Shown: positions 1 to 10,471 of the stretch, piece by piece
Layout of the letters: each line of letters begins with the position of its first letter
Position numbering within the stretch: position 1 is the stretch's first letter
DNA from: Simmondsia chinensis
Lineage: Eukaryota > Streptophyta > Magnoliopsida > Caryophyllales > Simmondsiaceae
Reading direction: 5' to 3'
Length of the DNA: 64,000 nucleotides
Assembly (NCBI GenBank): GCA_018398585.1
Contig: JAGTTD010000011.1
Coordinates: 16,049,346-16,113,345 of the forward strand
Made by a program: the position numbers and the translations under genes
Notes under the pieces: model-generated
What the model saw: the letters and a program-made list of their open reading frames with translations, nothing else
Databases searched by the model: none
Told to the model about the DNA's origin: nothing

Positions 1-386
1 ATCAACCAATATTTCACCATCTTTATTAGTAATTGGAGGGTCATTTGAGATTGAAATTGTATTTCCAATGCATGGTTTAAGTTGTGAAACATGGAAAACC
101 AGATGCATGTGACAATTTTTTGGCAATTTAAGCTTGTAAGCAACTTGACCAATCTTGGCTAAGACTTCATATGGACCGAAATATCTTGTAGCTAGCTTAA
201 TATTGGACCAAATTGCAGCAGTGGACTGCCTATGGGGCTGACGTTTGAGATAAACTTGATCTCCAACTTTGAAATCACGCTTAGTCTGCTTCTTATCCTC
301 ATTTTGTTTCATCCTAGACTCTTCAAGCTCTAAATTTCTTTCAAGTCTGGCTGAAATTAGTGATCTTTCCCAAGGTGTTGAGAGTC
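1..386 (-). pseudogene. Ty3/gypsy chromovirus integrase C-terminal end (element 1, partial)
   Basis: Read on the minus strand, this stretch encodes the C-terminal part of a plant Ty3/gypsy integrase. Visible motifs are a K-rich linker, VGDQVYLKRQPHRQST, a YFGPYEVL segment and VFHVSQLK, the usual order of the GPY/F region just before the chromodomain. The reading runs off the left edge, so the chromodomain and 3' LTR lie outside the window. It is the downstream end of the same minus-strand element whose protease and gag lie at 2043-2303 and 7237-8960. Reverse transcriptase, RNase H and the integrase catalytic core are missing between this piece and the protease, so the copy is deleted and cannot be autonomous. 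The assignment to one element is inferred from order and strand. Confidence 0.8.
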
Positions 387-391
387 ATCCT

Positions 392-2037
392 TTATGTTTT
401 AAAAGTGCATTTTAAAATTGTGTACTCGCAAGCATATGAGATCGTCGTAGCTAAAGCAAGTATACGGGTCATATCCACAGGGAATCGAAGTTAAGTCGAA
501 TTTAGTTATTATGAGCGATTGAATTTTTGGGTTTTGTTGATTTTGGATTTGTTAACTAAATTAATAAAACTAACTATAAACTAAAGTTGTCAAATCAATT
601 AAGGTTAGTTCAGTGAATGCATTCTGGGTAGCTTTACTCGTATCCCATCATTATATTCTACTATTACAATGATTTAGGAGGCTTAGGCTACAAGCACTAA
701 GACTTGGTTAATATTTAAACTAGGGCTTAGAGTAATGAACTAGTTTAAAGGCATAACTTGTCATATCACTCTAGCTGTAGCATAGGTTATCTCATTAGCA
801 CTACTTATTTCCTTTCTTGCTCCTAATTCAACATTAAACCAGAACTAATACTTAAATTAGGGTTTACAGTAATGAACTAGTCTAAGGGCATAACTCATCA
901 TATCACCCAAGGTGTAGCATGGATTATCTCAATAGCACTAACAAATTCCTTTGTCAAACCTACTTGAGTATCAATATGCTAAAAGGTTGTTTTTAGGGTT
1001 AGGCACAACCTCAACCCTAACTACGTGTGAAAACCGATTATGTTATGGTCTAGGTTACAAGCTCATAGACTAACGCTAATAATTTGGAGATCTCAGTATG
1101 ACTACAAGCACACACAAAGAAACAGCAAACACAATCATAAACTCCCCGCAAGGGTGCGTATATAACATAACACAAATCCATTGTAAAAAGCATAAAATAA
1201 ATCCAGGATACGGGCGGCTACCCACACTTTATTCCGAAACTACAAGTCTATTCCTCCATAGGAGTTTTAAACATTATGAAATCTAAGAAAGAAAATAATA
1301 ATGGCTACAACTAAGGACTTGAAGACTCCCCCAATGGACATTGATGTTGATCCTTGCTTTGATCCTTCCGGCACTCCGACTACCTATGCTTCGGCATTTG
1401 AGAACCCTTCGGATCTCATAGCGGATTCGAGAATGAAAGGAGGAGAGGAGGTGTGGAAAAAGATGGGAAAATAGGTCTCCCCCTCTCTATTTATAGGTGG
1501 GGCATACTTTAGGGTACGTTCGTGCCTCTCCCGATTGATCAGGCAAGTCAGCAATCCGTCGGCCACCCCATTGATAGCTTGCGCAGTTAACTTAAAACGG
1601 GCATAACTTTTGATCCATAAGTAGTTACAAACCAAATTATGTACCAAATCTGAGCTCTCGAAGAAATCTACGTGACCCCAGTGGTTTCATTAGTGGACTT
1701 GCAAATTATTGGGTCATAAATCCTCTTCTTTTAACCTCTTGCTCGTTTTAAGCTTGACCGATTGCCAAAATGCATGGTCAATCGATCCAGGCGCCTAAGG
1801 AAAGACTCTTTTTGACTGAATCTTGACCTAATGGATACTTCTTTTACACACATGGTCGGGTTTCTCAAAATAGTCTTCAACTATGCATCAATTACGCTTG
1901 ATTATGCTGCTTTTCAACCTTTGTTTGCTCTAATGCACTCCAAGCCTAAATTTACCCATATTACAAGAAAACACATATGTAAAAGCCAAATATGTCATAA
2001 GAACGAGAGATAAAATATGTAAATATAAGGTACATCA
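392..2037 (-). mobile_element. Solo LTR, Athila-like, with ATCCT target duplication
   Basis: A non-coding block of about 1.65 kb is flanked on both sides by ATCCT (387-391 and 2038-2042). Its ends, TTATG and CATCA, resemble the TGATG/CATCA ends of the Athila LTRs at 21965-23540 and 50161-51364. Shared internal landmarks are a 'ccacaggga' motif about 80 bases in, a 'ttaggctacaagc' motif near the middle, and a reverse-strand TATA-like CTATAAATAG around 1489-1499. No coding sequence or second LTR accompanies it, so a solo LTR is the simplest reading. The first base pair of the LTR is off-consensus (TT rather than TG), so the boundary is less certain than the other TSD-defined ones. Confidence 0.6.
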
Positions 2038-2042
2038 ATCCT

Positions 2043-2303
2043 TAACATACAATATTTGTCTAAAACAGCCTGAAGCACCACGGATCAAGGCCTTTTGAGC
2101 TTCATCTGACCGGATCATCCTGCAGCAGTGGTCTTCGGTTTGGCCCTGCAAATTCACCTTCCTTCCTTCCTTTTGGATATGTCAAATTAAGGTTAACAAA
2201 ACCAAGAAGGATAGGATTATGTAACTTTAACCAATTCACGACAAGTAAGATGTCACAACCACCTAATCTAAGGACTCTAAGGTCATAACTAAAAGTGTGT
2301 CAT
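2043..2303 (-). pseudogene. Chromovirus element 1, C-terminal half of aspartic protease
   Basis: Minus-strand translation gives a segment with YDLRVLRLGGCDILL followed by VVNWL, the typical C-terminal half of a Ty3/gypsy pepsin-like protease (compare YDFRLLRLGGCDMVLGVDW in the chromovirus protease at 29191-29649). It continues the reading that stops at the MULE insertion at 7237, so the two pieces are one domain split by the MULE. Downstream sequence to 2043 keeps a recognisable frame, but the linker to reverse transcriptase is cut at the solo LTR. Confidence 0.75.
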
Positions 2304-2313
2304 TGCATTTTCC

Positions 2314-2540
2314 GACAAAAGTCCCATTTTGGTCACCAACGTGACCAAAAACGGCCAAGTTGGTCACCCAACTCAAAATTTGGAAATTTTAGTCACCCAA
2401 CTCTTAAAAAATGTTCCATTTGGTCACTAAAGTCATTTAAAATTGGACAAATTAGTCACCCAACTCAAATTTTAGATAATTTGGTCACTCAACTCCTGAT
2501 TAAAATCTCATTTAGTCACCCAAGTGATTTAAAATTGACA
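2314..2540 (+). repeat. Left terminal inverted repeat of the MULE
   Basis: This pairs with the inverted sequence at about 7000-7226; by eye they agree at well over 90% of positions. Inside the TIR a 35-40 base unit with a core like 'ttggtcacccaactc' recurs several times, so the TIR itself is built of degenerate subrepeats. Such subrepeats in MULE TIRs are possible transposase binding sites (inference). Confidence 0.9.
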
Positions 2541-3588
2541 AATTGGTCTGTCAAATCATATTTTGAAAGATTCGATCACATAACTTCTAATAAAAATTTA
2601 TTTAGTCACCCAAGTAGTTTGAAATGCACAAGTTGGTCACCCAAATCAAATTTGGAAAACTCTATTTTCTAACTTTAAAACAATATTTTGATCACTTACG
2701 TGATTTTAAAATGATAAAATTCATAGCTCAAATATAAAAATAACGAATTTAAGATACCTCTAAAAATTTTAATGACATATTTTTAAAATGATAAAATTTA
2801 TTACCAAATTGAAAAATATAAATTATTTTAAATTTGAGCACTAAAATTTATACGGACAAAATAAATTACTAATATATAAATTTTTTGAGCAATTATGGCT
2901 ATTTTAAATAATTTTTTGATAATATACATTAATATTGCAATATCTATAATCTTTTGTTAATTTTTTTTTAGTGTGAAGGGCATAAATACCTACATTTCTA
3001 ACAATATCAAAATATCAAAAAAAGATGAATTATAAATTATTAAACAATATCAATAAAAATTTCTTTCACTAATTAATATTTTTTAAATAAAGCGGTTCCT
3101 TTTCTTATATAATCAAAAAAAGGAGGTACATAGTAAACATAGAGCATTTTAGCTCTCCCTAGTGCATAGAGCACATATGCTCTAAATCTATCCAATATAA
3201 TCAAAAAATCATAACCCATCCATCTTTACAACCCAAAATACAAAAAATTGCATACAATGACAAAAATCATTATAACTTTCCCTAAACGCCCATTTAACAT
3301 AAGATTCAGTCAACAAAAACAAAACAGATGTTCAATTAGTTCTTTAAAAATCGTCCTGTTGTCCTTCCGCATATGCCTTATGGTCGACAATAGGTAGCAT
3401 TCTGTTTGCAACAAGTTCAATCAAAGGATTATTTTCTTGAATATCTCCATGTTGACTTTGCCTCTTCACCTACAATGGGACAACATGTTGGTTTAGAAAA
3501 AGGAAAAACAGAACATTTTTCTGAAAGAGGGAACATAAGTTAGCTGAGTATCCAATAAAAAGTATACCGATAGTTTGCCAAGTGTTGA
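2541..3588. other. Non-coding MULE interior, 3' side of transposase
   Basis: AT-rich sequence between the left TIR and the transposase stop. The first 150 bases continue the 'gtcacccaa' subrepeat in decayed form. I see no ORF with recognisable similarity. Confidence 0.5.
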
Positions 3589-6151
3589 CTAAGATTGCTG
3601 TGTCGGAAAATGTGCTTGTAGGCCTTCATTTTGACAATCGAGTTGAAGCTTTTTCCAATAGGTTTTGTTATGACCTTTGCCACCGCATGAACTACAAGTA
3701 ATAGTTACCCCTTTTTTGCTCACCTTGCCACTCTTCTTAGGCTCATTTGCTTCTTTCCTTCTCTTCTTCTTCGGCCTATGCGTACATTTGATACAATTAG
3801 GTGCTTTGATTGGCCCTCTTTCAGTCCTCGGCCATAATTGTTCCCCGTTCAATGGTTCCATAACATATTCATATGCTTTTAGATATTGGTCTTTTGTATA
3901 CCATGATGAAACATATTCCTCTGGTTGGTATCTTTGGAACCATATAGCCGCAACTGCGTGAGCACAAGGAATACCAGACAAATCCCATGCTCTACATGCA
4001 CATGTCTTCTCTACCAAGTCCACAATATACTTCTCTCCCCACAATCCGCTATTAACTTCAAAGCACAACCCCCAATTATGTTGAACATGCCACTTCCTTG
4101 CTTGATTTTTAGATTTCTCCAATTTTACATGAATTCTTGGACATATTATAATATCCTTATTACCTATTTCATCTCTCTTTCTCCACAATCTTTGCATGGC
4201 AAGCTCACGAATATCTTCTAGCATGCTAATGATAGGCTTACCTCGAGCTTCAAGGATGACGCCATTGAAAACCTCGTTCATATTATTGTCAACCGAGTCA
4301 CAAGAAGAATGAGTTGGAAAAAAAAGCCCTTGACCAGTATTTGGGTGGAGTGTGATCTCACAAATAAGTAGCCGCTTCTACATCTATCTCTTCAAGCTCT
4401 TTGAGAATGTCTTCAAATTGATTAGGATGAGTATACTTCGCTAACCTCCAAAAGAATTGGCGATATAATAATCCCTTCCATCTTTTCCTCAAATTTGCAT
4501 AGATGTGCCTCGCACAACATCTATGTTCAACTTAAGGAAAGAGTTCATCAATAGCATTTATCAAGCCCTACAATTAAAAATTTCAAGATAAACGCATTAA
4601 TAATGAAATTAAAAATTAACTGAACTACAAAGAATATATAAAACATATGTTTCGTTGGTCGGAAATCAAAGTCCATCCATCCCCACTATCAAGTTTCACG
4701 TCATTGTTCAAATGTTGTAAAAACCACATCCACGAGGCATGATTTTCCCTTTCAACTACAGCCCAAGCAATTGGGAACATTTGATTGTTCCCATCCCTAC
4801 CAACAGCTGCCAAAAGTTGACTTGAAATCTGACCTTTCAAGAAACAACCATCCAAGCCAATCACCTTTCTACACCCCTCTAAAAATCCCTTCTTTAAAGA
4901 ATCAAAACAAATATAGAACCTTAGAGATTTGCAAGGGTCATCATGTGTAAAATGAATAAACACTGAATTTTCTAGATTCACCCTCTTAATCTCAGCAGCG
5001 TAATCCCACAATTTAGAATATTGTGCGTCATAGGTCCCTTGTATCAATTTAAATGCCTTTTGCTTTGCAACTTTGCACATTTTTAGAGAGACTTCCACAT
5101 TATGCTCTTCATCAACGGTTCTTTTAAAGTCCCTATCTTTCCAATATGGACAATTCTTTATTCTATTCAAATATGTCTCCGCTAGCCAAGTAGAAGAAAC
5201 TCGTCTATTCCCTCTAGCCCTCCCACATGAATGATCTTCCAAAGGTTTGCTTTGCAGAAGCCATGTTTCTTCACCTTGCATCTTAGAAAATCATACTCTC
5301 CATTCACAATTCAAACATTTCACATGGAGTCTATTTTTATCATTTCTTAATAGCTTTAAGGCATAGCCATGATAAATTGAATATTCTGTGATTGCTCTCT
5401 TAATTTGTTTTGAATCAATGTATTTTGTTCCCACTTCAAATGATATTTGATCTGGCCTCAAATCCTCATTAAATTCAAGATAAGCATCATCTTCTTCTTC
5501 ATCAATAGACGACCTCTCATCATCTAACTCTACATAATCACTATAATGCGCATTTGTCTCATATGGGCTAGTATTGTCAGCGACGTCAACTTGGGGCCTC
5601 CCAGGAAAATACTGAATATTGGATAGAGATTTCCTAAGCCTCTTCTCACAGTTTTTAACCTTTCGTCTCGCTTCTACTAGCTCGTCATCATCATCTTCAC
5701 TTTCCCTTTCTTCATCTACCCGTTCATTATCATCGTCACTACCTAAATCACCATGATGATCCTCATTGCTTATGACATCATCTATCAAATTCACCTCTCG
5801 TCGAACCTTATGTTGTTTAGTTGATCTAGGAGGGATAGCCTTTTGAATTTTTTGGTGAGCTCCATGCTCAATGTATAAATGGACTTCTCCAAATTCTAAC
5901 ATCAATATCTTAAGACGTTCCCAATTCTCTTTACACAACAACCTGTGCCCTTTCTCTAAGTTCAAGCTAGGAACGCAATAATATGTCTTTTCAATATTTG
6001 TATAGACCAAGTTATTAACATTGCCACATACTTCATCAAGGGAAAGATTTTCGTATACAATTTCAATCATTCTACAAGTCTCACCAACATAAGCCAGAAC
6101 AGAATCGTTCACAAAACTCCCTCCATGATGAATGAATAATTGCCCACGCAT
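3589..6151 (-). pseudogene. mudrA-like: MURA-type Mutator transposase (MuDR N-domain, MULE DDE, SWIM, zinc knuckle)
   Basis: The likely start is the ATG at 6151, giving MRGQLFIHHGGSF, a standard MURA N-terminus. Domains in order are: a MuDR N-terminal domain; a long acidic D/E-rich linker; a zinc-binding domain ending CLNCEWRV; the MULE catalytic domain with LDGCFLKG (first Asp) and SDQ (second Asp); the third acidic residue in the FEDILKELEEI region; a SWIM finger with CAC and PCAHAVAA; and a C-terminal CSSCGGKGHNK zinc knuckle. An intron probably lies at about 4568-4640, with acceptor TTGTAG just before GGCTTGATAAATGC. Damage is light: one in-frame TGA after CEWRV (a CGA-to-TGA change would explain it), one TAA early in exon 2, and one single-base shift near 4370. 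Whether it is inactive or partly read through is unknown. Confidence 0.88.
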
Positions 6152-6999
6152 CTGTATACTTAAAAGAGCAACACTAATAAGTAAATAGTACAAAACATGT
6201 ATAACATTTGCAAAAAAGAAAAAATGTATTTGAAGATTGTCAATGAACACAATGGTAAAGCAGCAGTAACACATTATTCATATAGATTACGAAGAAGCAC
6301 TATAAATGATTACAAGCATTAGTAGCAAAATTGCAACTAGAACTATTTATAATGAAATTTTAATTTAGAATACTTCAAATAATTTTGAGATTAGCTAGAA
6401 GAAATATTTGGTGATCTTTCTCAAACACTAAAAATTCTAAACCCTACTTCTAAATAAAACACTAATTTAGACTAATAAAATAAATTTTAATATCAAAATA
6501 GAGAAAATACCTGGCTAATCTTGTTACAGCCCCATAGATTTATGTGTGAAAGAAATTGTAAAATTTGTGAAACAATTTGCAGGGGGTGATTTCGTAGATG
6601 TGGTTTGGGAGGGAAGGGTTGTGTAGTGAAAATGGTTTTGGGGGGAAAAATATGATTTTTTTTAAATTAATTTCGGGGGTAATTTTAGTAAAGTGTTTAA
6701 CTTAGAGAAATATTTTAATTTTTTAGTTTTTTTATAATTATAAGTATATTTAAATTATTACATTTTTATTCAAAATATTTTTTATATTTTATTTTATAAT
6801 AAAATTAATTATTTATCTTTTAACTTTTTTCCAATGTTAACGATCAAATAAGAACTAATTTGATTGCAAATAAAAGATAATCAACTATTTTAAAAAAAAA
6901 TGATAGATAAATTTCAACAAAATTATAAAATTAGAGACCAATGAAAAACAATTTGAAAATTATGATTAAATTTATCTTTTTATTTAAGCAGTGAATTTA
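6152..6999. promoter_or_regulatory. MULE 5' region upstream of the transposase
   Basis: AT-rich non-coding sequence between the transposase start and the right TIR. By position it should hold the transposase promoter and perhaps a 5' UTR intron: the ORF stays open upstream of 6151 into a hydrophobic stretch without family similarity, which looks accidental. No clear TATA box can be chosen among many AT-rich candidates. Confidence 0.35.
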
Positions 7000-7226
7000 A
7001 TCAATTTTAAATCACTTGGGTGACTAATTGAGATTTTAATTAGGAGTTGAGTGACCAAATTATTCAAAATTTGAGTTGGGGTGACTAATTTGTCCAATTT
7101 TGAATGACTTTAGTGACCAAATGGAACATTTTTTAAGAGTTGGATGACTAAAATTTCCAAATTTTGAGTTGGGTGACCAACTTGTCCATTTTTGGCCACT
7201 TTGGTGACCAAAATGGGACATTTGTC
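7000..7226 (-). repeat. Right terminal inverted repeat of the MULE
   Basis: Inverted partner of 2314-2540. The outer end reads GACAAATGTCCC on the minus strand and differs from the left end by one base in the first twelve. The TSD copy TGCATTTTCC follows directly. Confidence 0.9.
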
Positions 7227-7236
7227 TGCATTTTCC

Positions 7237-7630
7237 AAGTGAAATTACGACAAATGGTTTGTGAGGAAGTCTTATCCCCATTGGCAACTGTAAATATTAA
7301 TGTAGGGCCTGTTTTAAGCTTAAAACCTCCAGATTTAACCACTCTAGAATCAACAAAGCTATGGGTAGATCCACTGTCAATTAACACCAAGACATTGTGT
7401 TTCCTAACCAACCCTTGAATCTTGATGGTCCTATGGTTAGTGTTATCTTTCCCTTCATGTTTGGTAATTGCCATGACTATTGGTTCATCTTCAAAAGGGT
7501 CGTCAATAGTGGTTTCTAGGCCTAAATCATCTGGTTTTGTTGAAGGAGTGTCATCATTGGGTTCTTCAATCTCAACCAAACTTATTTGTTTGTTTTGACA
7601 TACATGACCCGAGAAGTACCTTTCCCACAT
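7237..7630 (-). pseudogene. Chromovirus element 1, N-terminal half of aspartic protease
   Basis: The minus-strand frame contains an acidic D/E-rich linker, then VLIDSGSTHSFVD, the active-site motif of Ty3/gypsy aspartic proteases (D-S/T-G), then a TVANGDK segment. The domain continues to FTWKMQ, where the MULE target duplication interrupts it; the rest is at 2043-2303. The upstream end includes GHVCQNK, the tail of a gag CCHC knuckle. The catalytic Asp is intact, so the split by the MULE is the main lesion here. Confidence 0.85.
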
Positions 7631-8960
7631 CTATTGCAGGCTGGAAGGATCTTTTTGGAGTTAAAATTTCATGAGTTAGTGCCTATATTAGATTATTGTT
7701 GGGAGGATGAAGAACCAGACCTTTAGGGTGCTGCAGAAATGCCTTTCTACAGTGCACCAGAAGTGGTTTTCTGATTTTGTTGGTTCCTTCCAACATTTGC
7801 ACTTAGCCTACTTGCTTGTGTATTGGTATGTACATTGTATTGAGGACTCTTGTAACTAGAGGTATAGCTAGTAATGTTCTTGGTTGTGTTAGAATGGAAC
7901 AACTCACAATGCCTCGGTAATTCAAATGCTTGCACCAAAGTAGTGGGATTAAACATGGGCATGGTATGGTTGGTTTCTGGTTTAAGGCCACTAAGATATC
8001 TTGATATAAAATACTCTTCACGCAAATGGGGATCCTCCCTTTTCATGTAAGCCTTAAGTTCTTCAAACCTAGTTTGGTATTCAAGAATTGAACCTGTTTG
8101 CTGTAACTTGTTAAATTCTTGAATTACATTTGTAATTTCTTATCCCCAAAAGGCAAACATAGGTCCTCCACAAATTGGTCCCAAGTTAAGTCCTCATTCC
8201 CAAGCAAATGGCCATCGAACCATATTGCAACATCACCATCAAGATGGATACCAAGTGTGTTTCCTAACGTTCACGGATTGTCATCTCATAGAATATAAAG
8301 CACCTATAACACCTAAGTGCCTAACCACGAGGGTTAGAGGGATAAAAAAAATGGGAAAATCAACCTTGGGATTGTTCTTCTTTGGCCTTCTATAATGTCG
8401 GTGATCAATTTCTAGGTTTCTATGGCCATAAGGTTGAGCCCTTCTTGGATATTTTGGTGTTTCTTGATCCAACGGATCAAAATTTTCCTCAGTAATTGGA
8501 TCTAAATTACTAGAGCCTAGATTAGGCTCCATAGGGCCTTTTGCATTGTTAGAACTTAGATTGGTTGGTCCTTGGAGGATAAAGGGTTGTTTTGGCACAA
8601 GATTAAACCAAAGTACCTCGGTTTTTTCATGGTTTAAGACTATCTTCTGCATGAGGATATTTTGTTGGGCATCGTTTCTTGCCAACCATTCTTGGAAGGA
8701 TCAAATCCTTTCTTCTTAGCGCCTTGAAGCCTCATGGATCTCTTGAATCCCTTCGTTTAGCTGTGCATTCTGATCTTGTAGCAGCAATAGGGCTTTGTCA
8801 TGCCTCAAGTTGGATTCTTGGACCTTGTTATTTAATGATAGGATCCTTTCATACAAAAACTCCACTTGATCTTCCATTTTTTCTAGCAAGGCTTCAGGTA
8901 GTGCTTCATATGGAGTAGCAGCAGCAGCATATTGCCTTTTTTAAGGCCATTCCTTACCAT
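7631..8960 (-). pseudogene. Chromovirus element 1, gag remnant
   Basis: Minus-strand pieces carry a retrotransposon gag domain: REEYFISRYLSGLKPE (about 8000) matches the conserved 'Y...FISGLK.E' part of plant chromovirus gag. The N-terminal part at 8281-8685 is Q/N/P-rich with a basic stretch RHYRRPKKNN. Frames change at about 8050-8280 and 7640-7745, so gag is broken by stops or shifts. It sits between the PBS/LTR at 8978-9370 and the protease, the normal LTR-gag-protease order. Confidence 0.7.
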
Positions 8961-8977
8961 CGTGAATCAAAATCTTT

Positions 8978-8989
8978 GCTCTAATATCA
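8978..8989 (-). other. Primer binding site (initiator-Met type) of chromovirus element 1
   Basis: On the minus strand the sequence is TGATATTAGAGC, close to the initiator-methionine tRNA PBS of plant LTR elements (TGGTATCAGAGC), with two differences. It lies three bases inside the presumed LTR edge at 8993. Decay rather than a different primer is likely. Confidence 0.55.
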
Positions 8990-8992
8990 CTT

Positions 8993-9370
8993 TATTATGA
9001 CCCAATTGAGTTCTAGGTCATAAACTAAATGTTTAGTGATTGAATTGAGAGAAAGAGGGAGAAAAAAGGGGAAGAGAGAGTAAGGGTGAAGTAGAATTGA
9101 AGACGAAAGTAAGGGAGGGAGAAAGAGTTTGAGAGAGAGAGAGAGAGAGAGATTGAATGTAGAAATTCTTATTGATCATAAAAGTGAGTATTACATGACA
9201 TTACAATCCCTTTTTATAGACATAAGGGGATAAGGGAAGAAGAAAAAATAAGAAAATAAGCAAAAGCTGCTAAAAACAGAAAAATAACCCAAATGGCGCC
9301 AAAACAGCCCAGTGACCAGTAACAACCTTTCCTGCCAAAAATGATATTCAAAAGTTAGTTGGGAATTTCA
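8993..9370 (-). mobile_element. 5' LTR of chromovirus element 1
   Basis: The PBS side begins TATTATGACCC, similar to the solo LTR end TATTATGATCC at 62039. It contains purine-rich GA tracts (about 9040-9154, including a GA microsatellite at 9128-9154) like the purine-rich part of the chromovirus LTR at 26098-26406, and a 'cctttcctgccaaaa' motif equivalent to 'cctttccagccaaaa' there. The outer boundary near 9370 is estimated from this similarity only; the partner LTR is outside the window, so no TSD can be tested. Confidence 0.55.
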
Positions 9371-9674
9371 ACTTCCAAATCCATTTATTGCAATTTAGGT
9401 AGTTTAAGATGTTAATTCCAATAATTCTAGCTCATTTCAATATCTTAGAACTAAGAATTAAAAGAATTAATCAATTTAAACCCTAGTCCATAACAATAGA
9501 CATTGATTCTTACATGATTTTACATGATCAACTAAATCATTCTCTTATTGTTAAATCGAATATGGACTCATTCCAATCCAATTTGTATCTGATCCATTGG
9601 CAGGTCCATATCCAACCCCAGTAGGACATTTACATTGTAGAATTCACAATGCCTGCCTTTTTGTAAAAAAACAA
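9371..9674. other. No recognisable feature
   Basis: AT-rich unique-looking sequence between the chromovirus LTR and the MITE. I see no ORF, repeat or RNA gene. Confidence 0.5.
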
Positions 9675-9849
9675 GGGTTATTTACTCGAAAGGTCCCTGT
9701 ATTTTGTCATTTGTGTCATTTAGTCCTTGTACTTTTAATTACATCAATTTAGTCCCTCTACTATCCATATTGTGTCAATTTAGTCCTTATTATCAAATTG
9801 AAGTTAGATGCCCACATACTTTTATGTTATGCTTCAATGATTCTCAAGT

Positions 9850-9908
9850 CGAGGGTCCCCAGAAATAGTCTCTCTTTATGCTGAAATCTTAAAGGGATAA
9901 GGTTGCAT

Positions 9909-9950
<42 letters not shown>

Positions 9951-10010
9951 TCTCCCGGTGACCCTACTCAGGCAGGAGCCCTTGAGGCCTTAGATTTGTT
10001 GTTGTAGTTG
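9850..10010 (+). mobile_element. RTE/SINE-like 3' tail inside the MITE
   Basis: The order 'tcgagggtc', 'agtctctct', 'gggataaggttgcatac', a C-rich block, 'gaccctactcaggcaggag' and a 'ttgttgttgtagttg' end matches the common 3' end of plant SINEs and RTE-type LINEs (known pattern: gtaaggtctgcgtac, ccctcccc, agacccc, ttgttgttg). No tRNA-like head is visible, so it is a 5'-truncated LINE tail or a partial SINE. Family assignment is from remembered consensus only. Confidence 0.55.
9910..9947 (+). repeat. 38-base poly-C homopolymer
   Basis: An uninterrupted run of 38 C lies where related SINE/RTE tails have only a short C-rich stretch. The minus strand is a G38 run that could form quadruplexes. The length may be affected by sequencing or assembly error. 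Confidence 0.9.
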
Positions 10011-10471
10011 TATTATCATATTAAAGTCAAATTAATTATATAATTTTTAACGGCACAATCGTCTTAGATGCAAGCAATCCATTATAAATCCACCTATTGA
10101 CTTAATTTAACCCAACTCATGGCTGAACCGCTAAAAATTTCATTATTAACTTAACATAAATTTACTCTAAGGGCCAAATTGACACAATATAAAAAGTACA
10201 TGGACTAAATTAACACAATCTAAAGGACAAGGAGTAAATTAACACAATGGATAAAGTGTAGGGACCTTTGGCGTAAATAACCTTAAAAAATAATGAATAC
10301 GTGCTTGTTTAAATTGATAGAATTAAAAACCCGTTGCATTATGTAATGGATTTTGGGCTAAAGGTTGCGTCAGCTTAACCAAGCAACGTGAATGAATGTC
10401 CCATGGCTCTCTACCTTCCATGTGACTGCAAACTGCAATTTGATGGCAGCATTACATCTTATTTCCTCAAT

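Larger units (their letters stand above)
2314..7226 (-). mobile_element. Autonomous-type MuDR/MULE transposon, 4.9 kb
   Basis: A Mutator-like element is bounded by terminal inverted repeats of about 225 bp that begin GACAAAAGTCCC on the left and, read from the other strand, GACAAATGTCCC on the right. It is flanked by a perfect 10-bp duplication TGCATTTTCC at 2304-2313 and 7227-7236; MULEs typically make 9-bp duplications, with 8-11 seen. It contains one gene, the MURA-type transposase at 3589-6151 on the minus strand. It was inserted in the protease of chromovirus element 1: joining the flanks at the TSD restores one continuous protease reading. The near-identical TIRs and perfect TSD suggest a fairly recent insertion. 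Confidence 0.93.
9675..10283. mobile_element. Long-TIR MITE (MULE-like), copy 1
   Basis: The ends are inverted: the left begins GGGTTATTTACTCGAAAGG and the right, read in reverse, AGGTTATTTACGCCAAAGG, followed by matching 'tccctgtacttt'-type blocks. Short units such as 'tttagtccttgtactttta' recur inside each arm. The flanks AAAAAACAA (9666-9674) and AAAAAATAA (10285-10293) match at 8 of 9 bases with a one-base slip, consistent with a 9-bp MULE-type duplication in A-rich DNA. The same family occurs at 21608-21964. No coding capacity. A SINE/RTE-like tail has inserted into its centre. Confidence 0.7.

Noticed and set aside
2295..2672. 125-residue ORF through the MULE left TIR
   Set aside because: It is a translation of the TIR subrepeat and begins outside the element.
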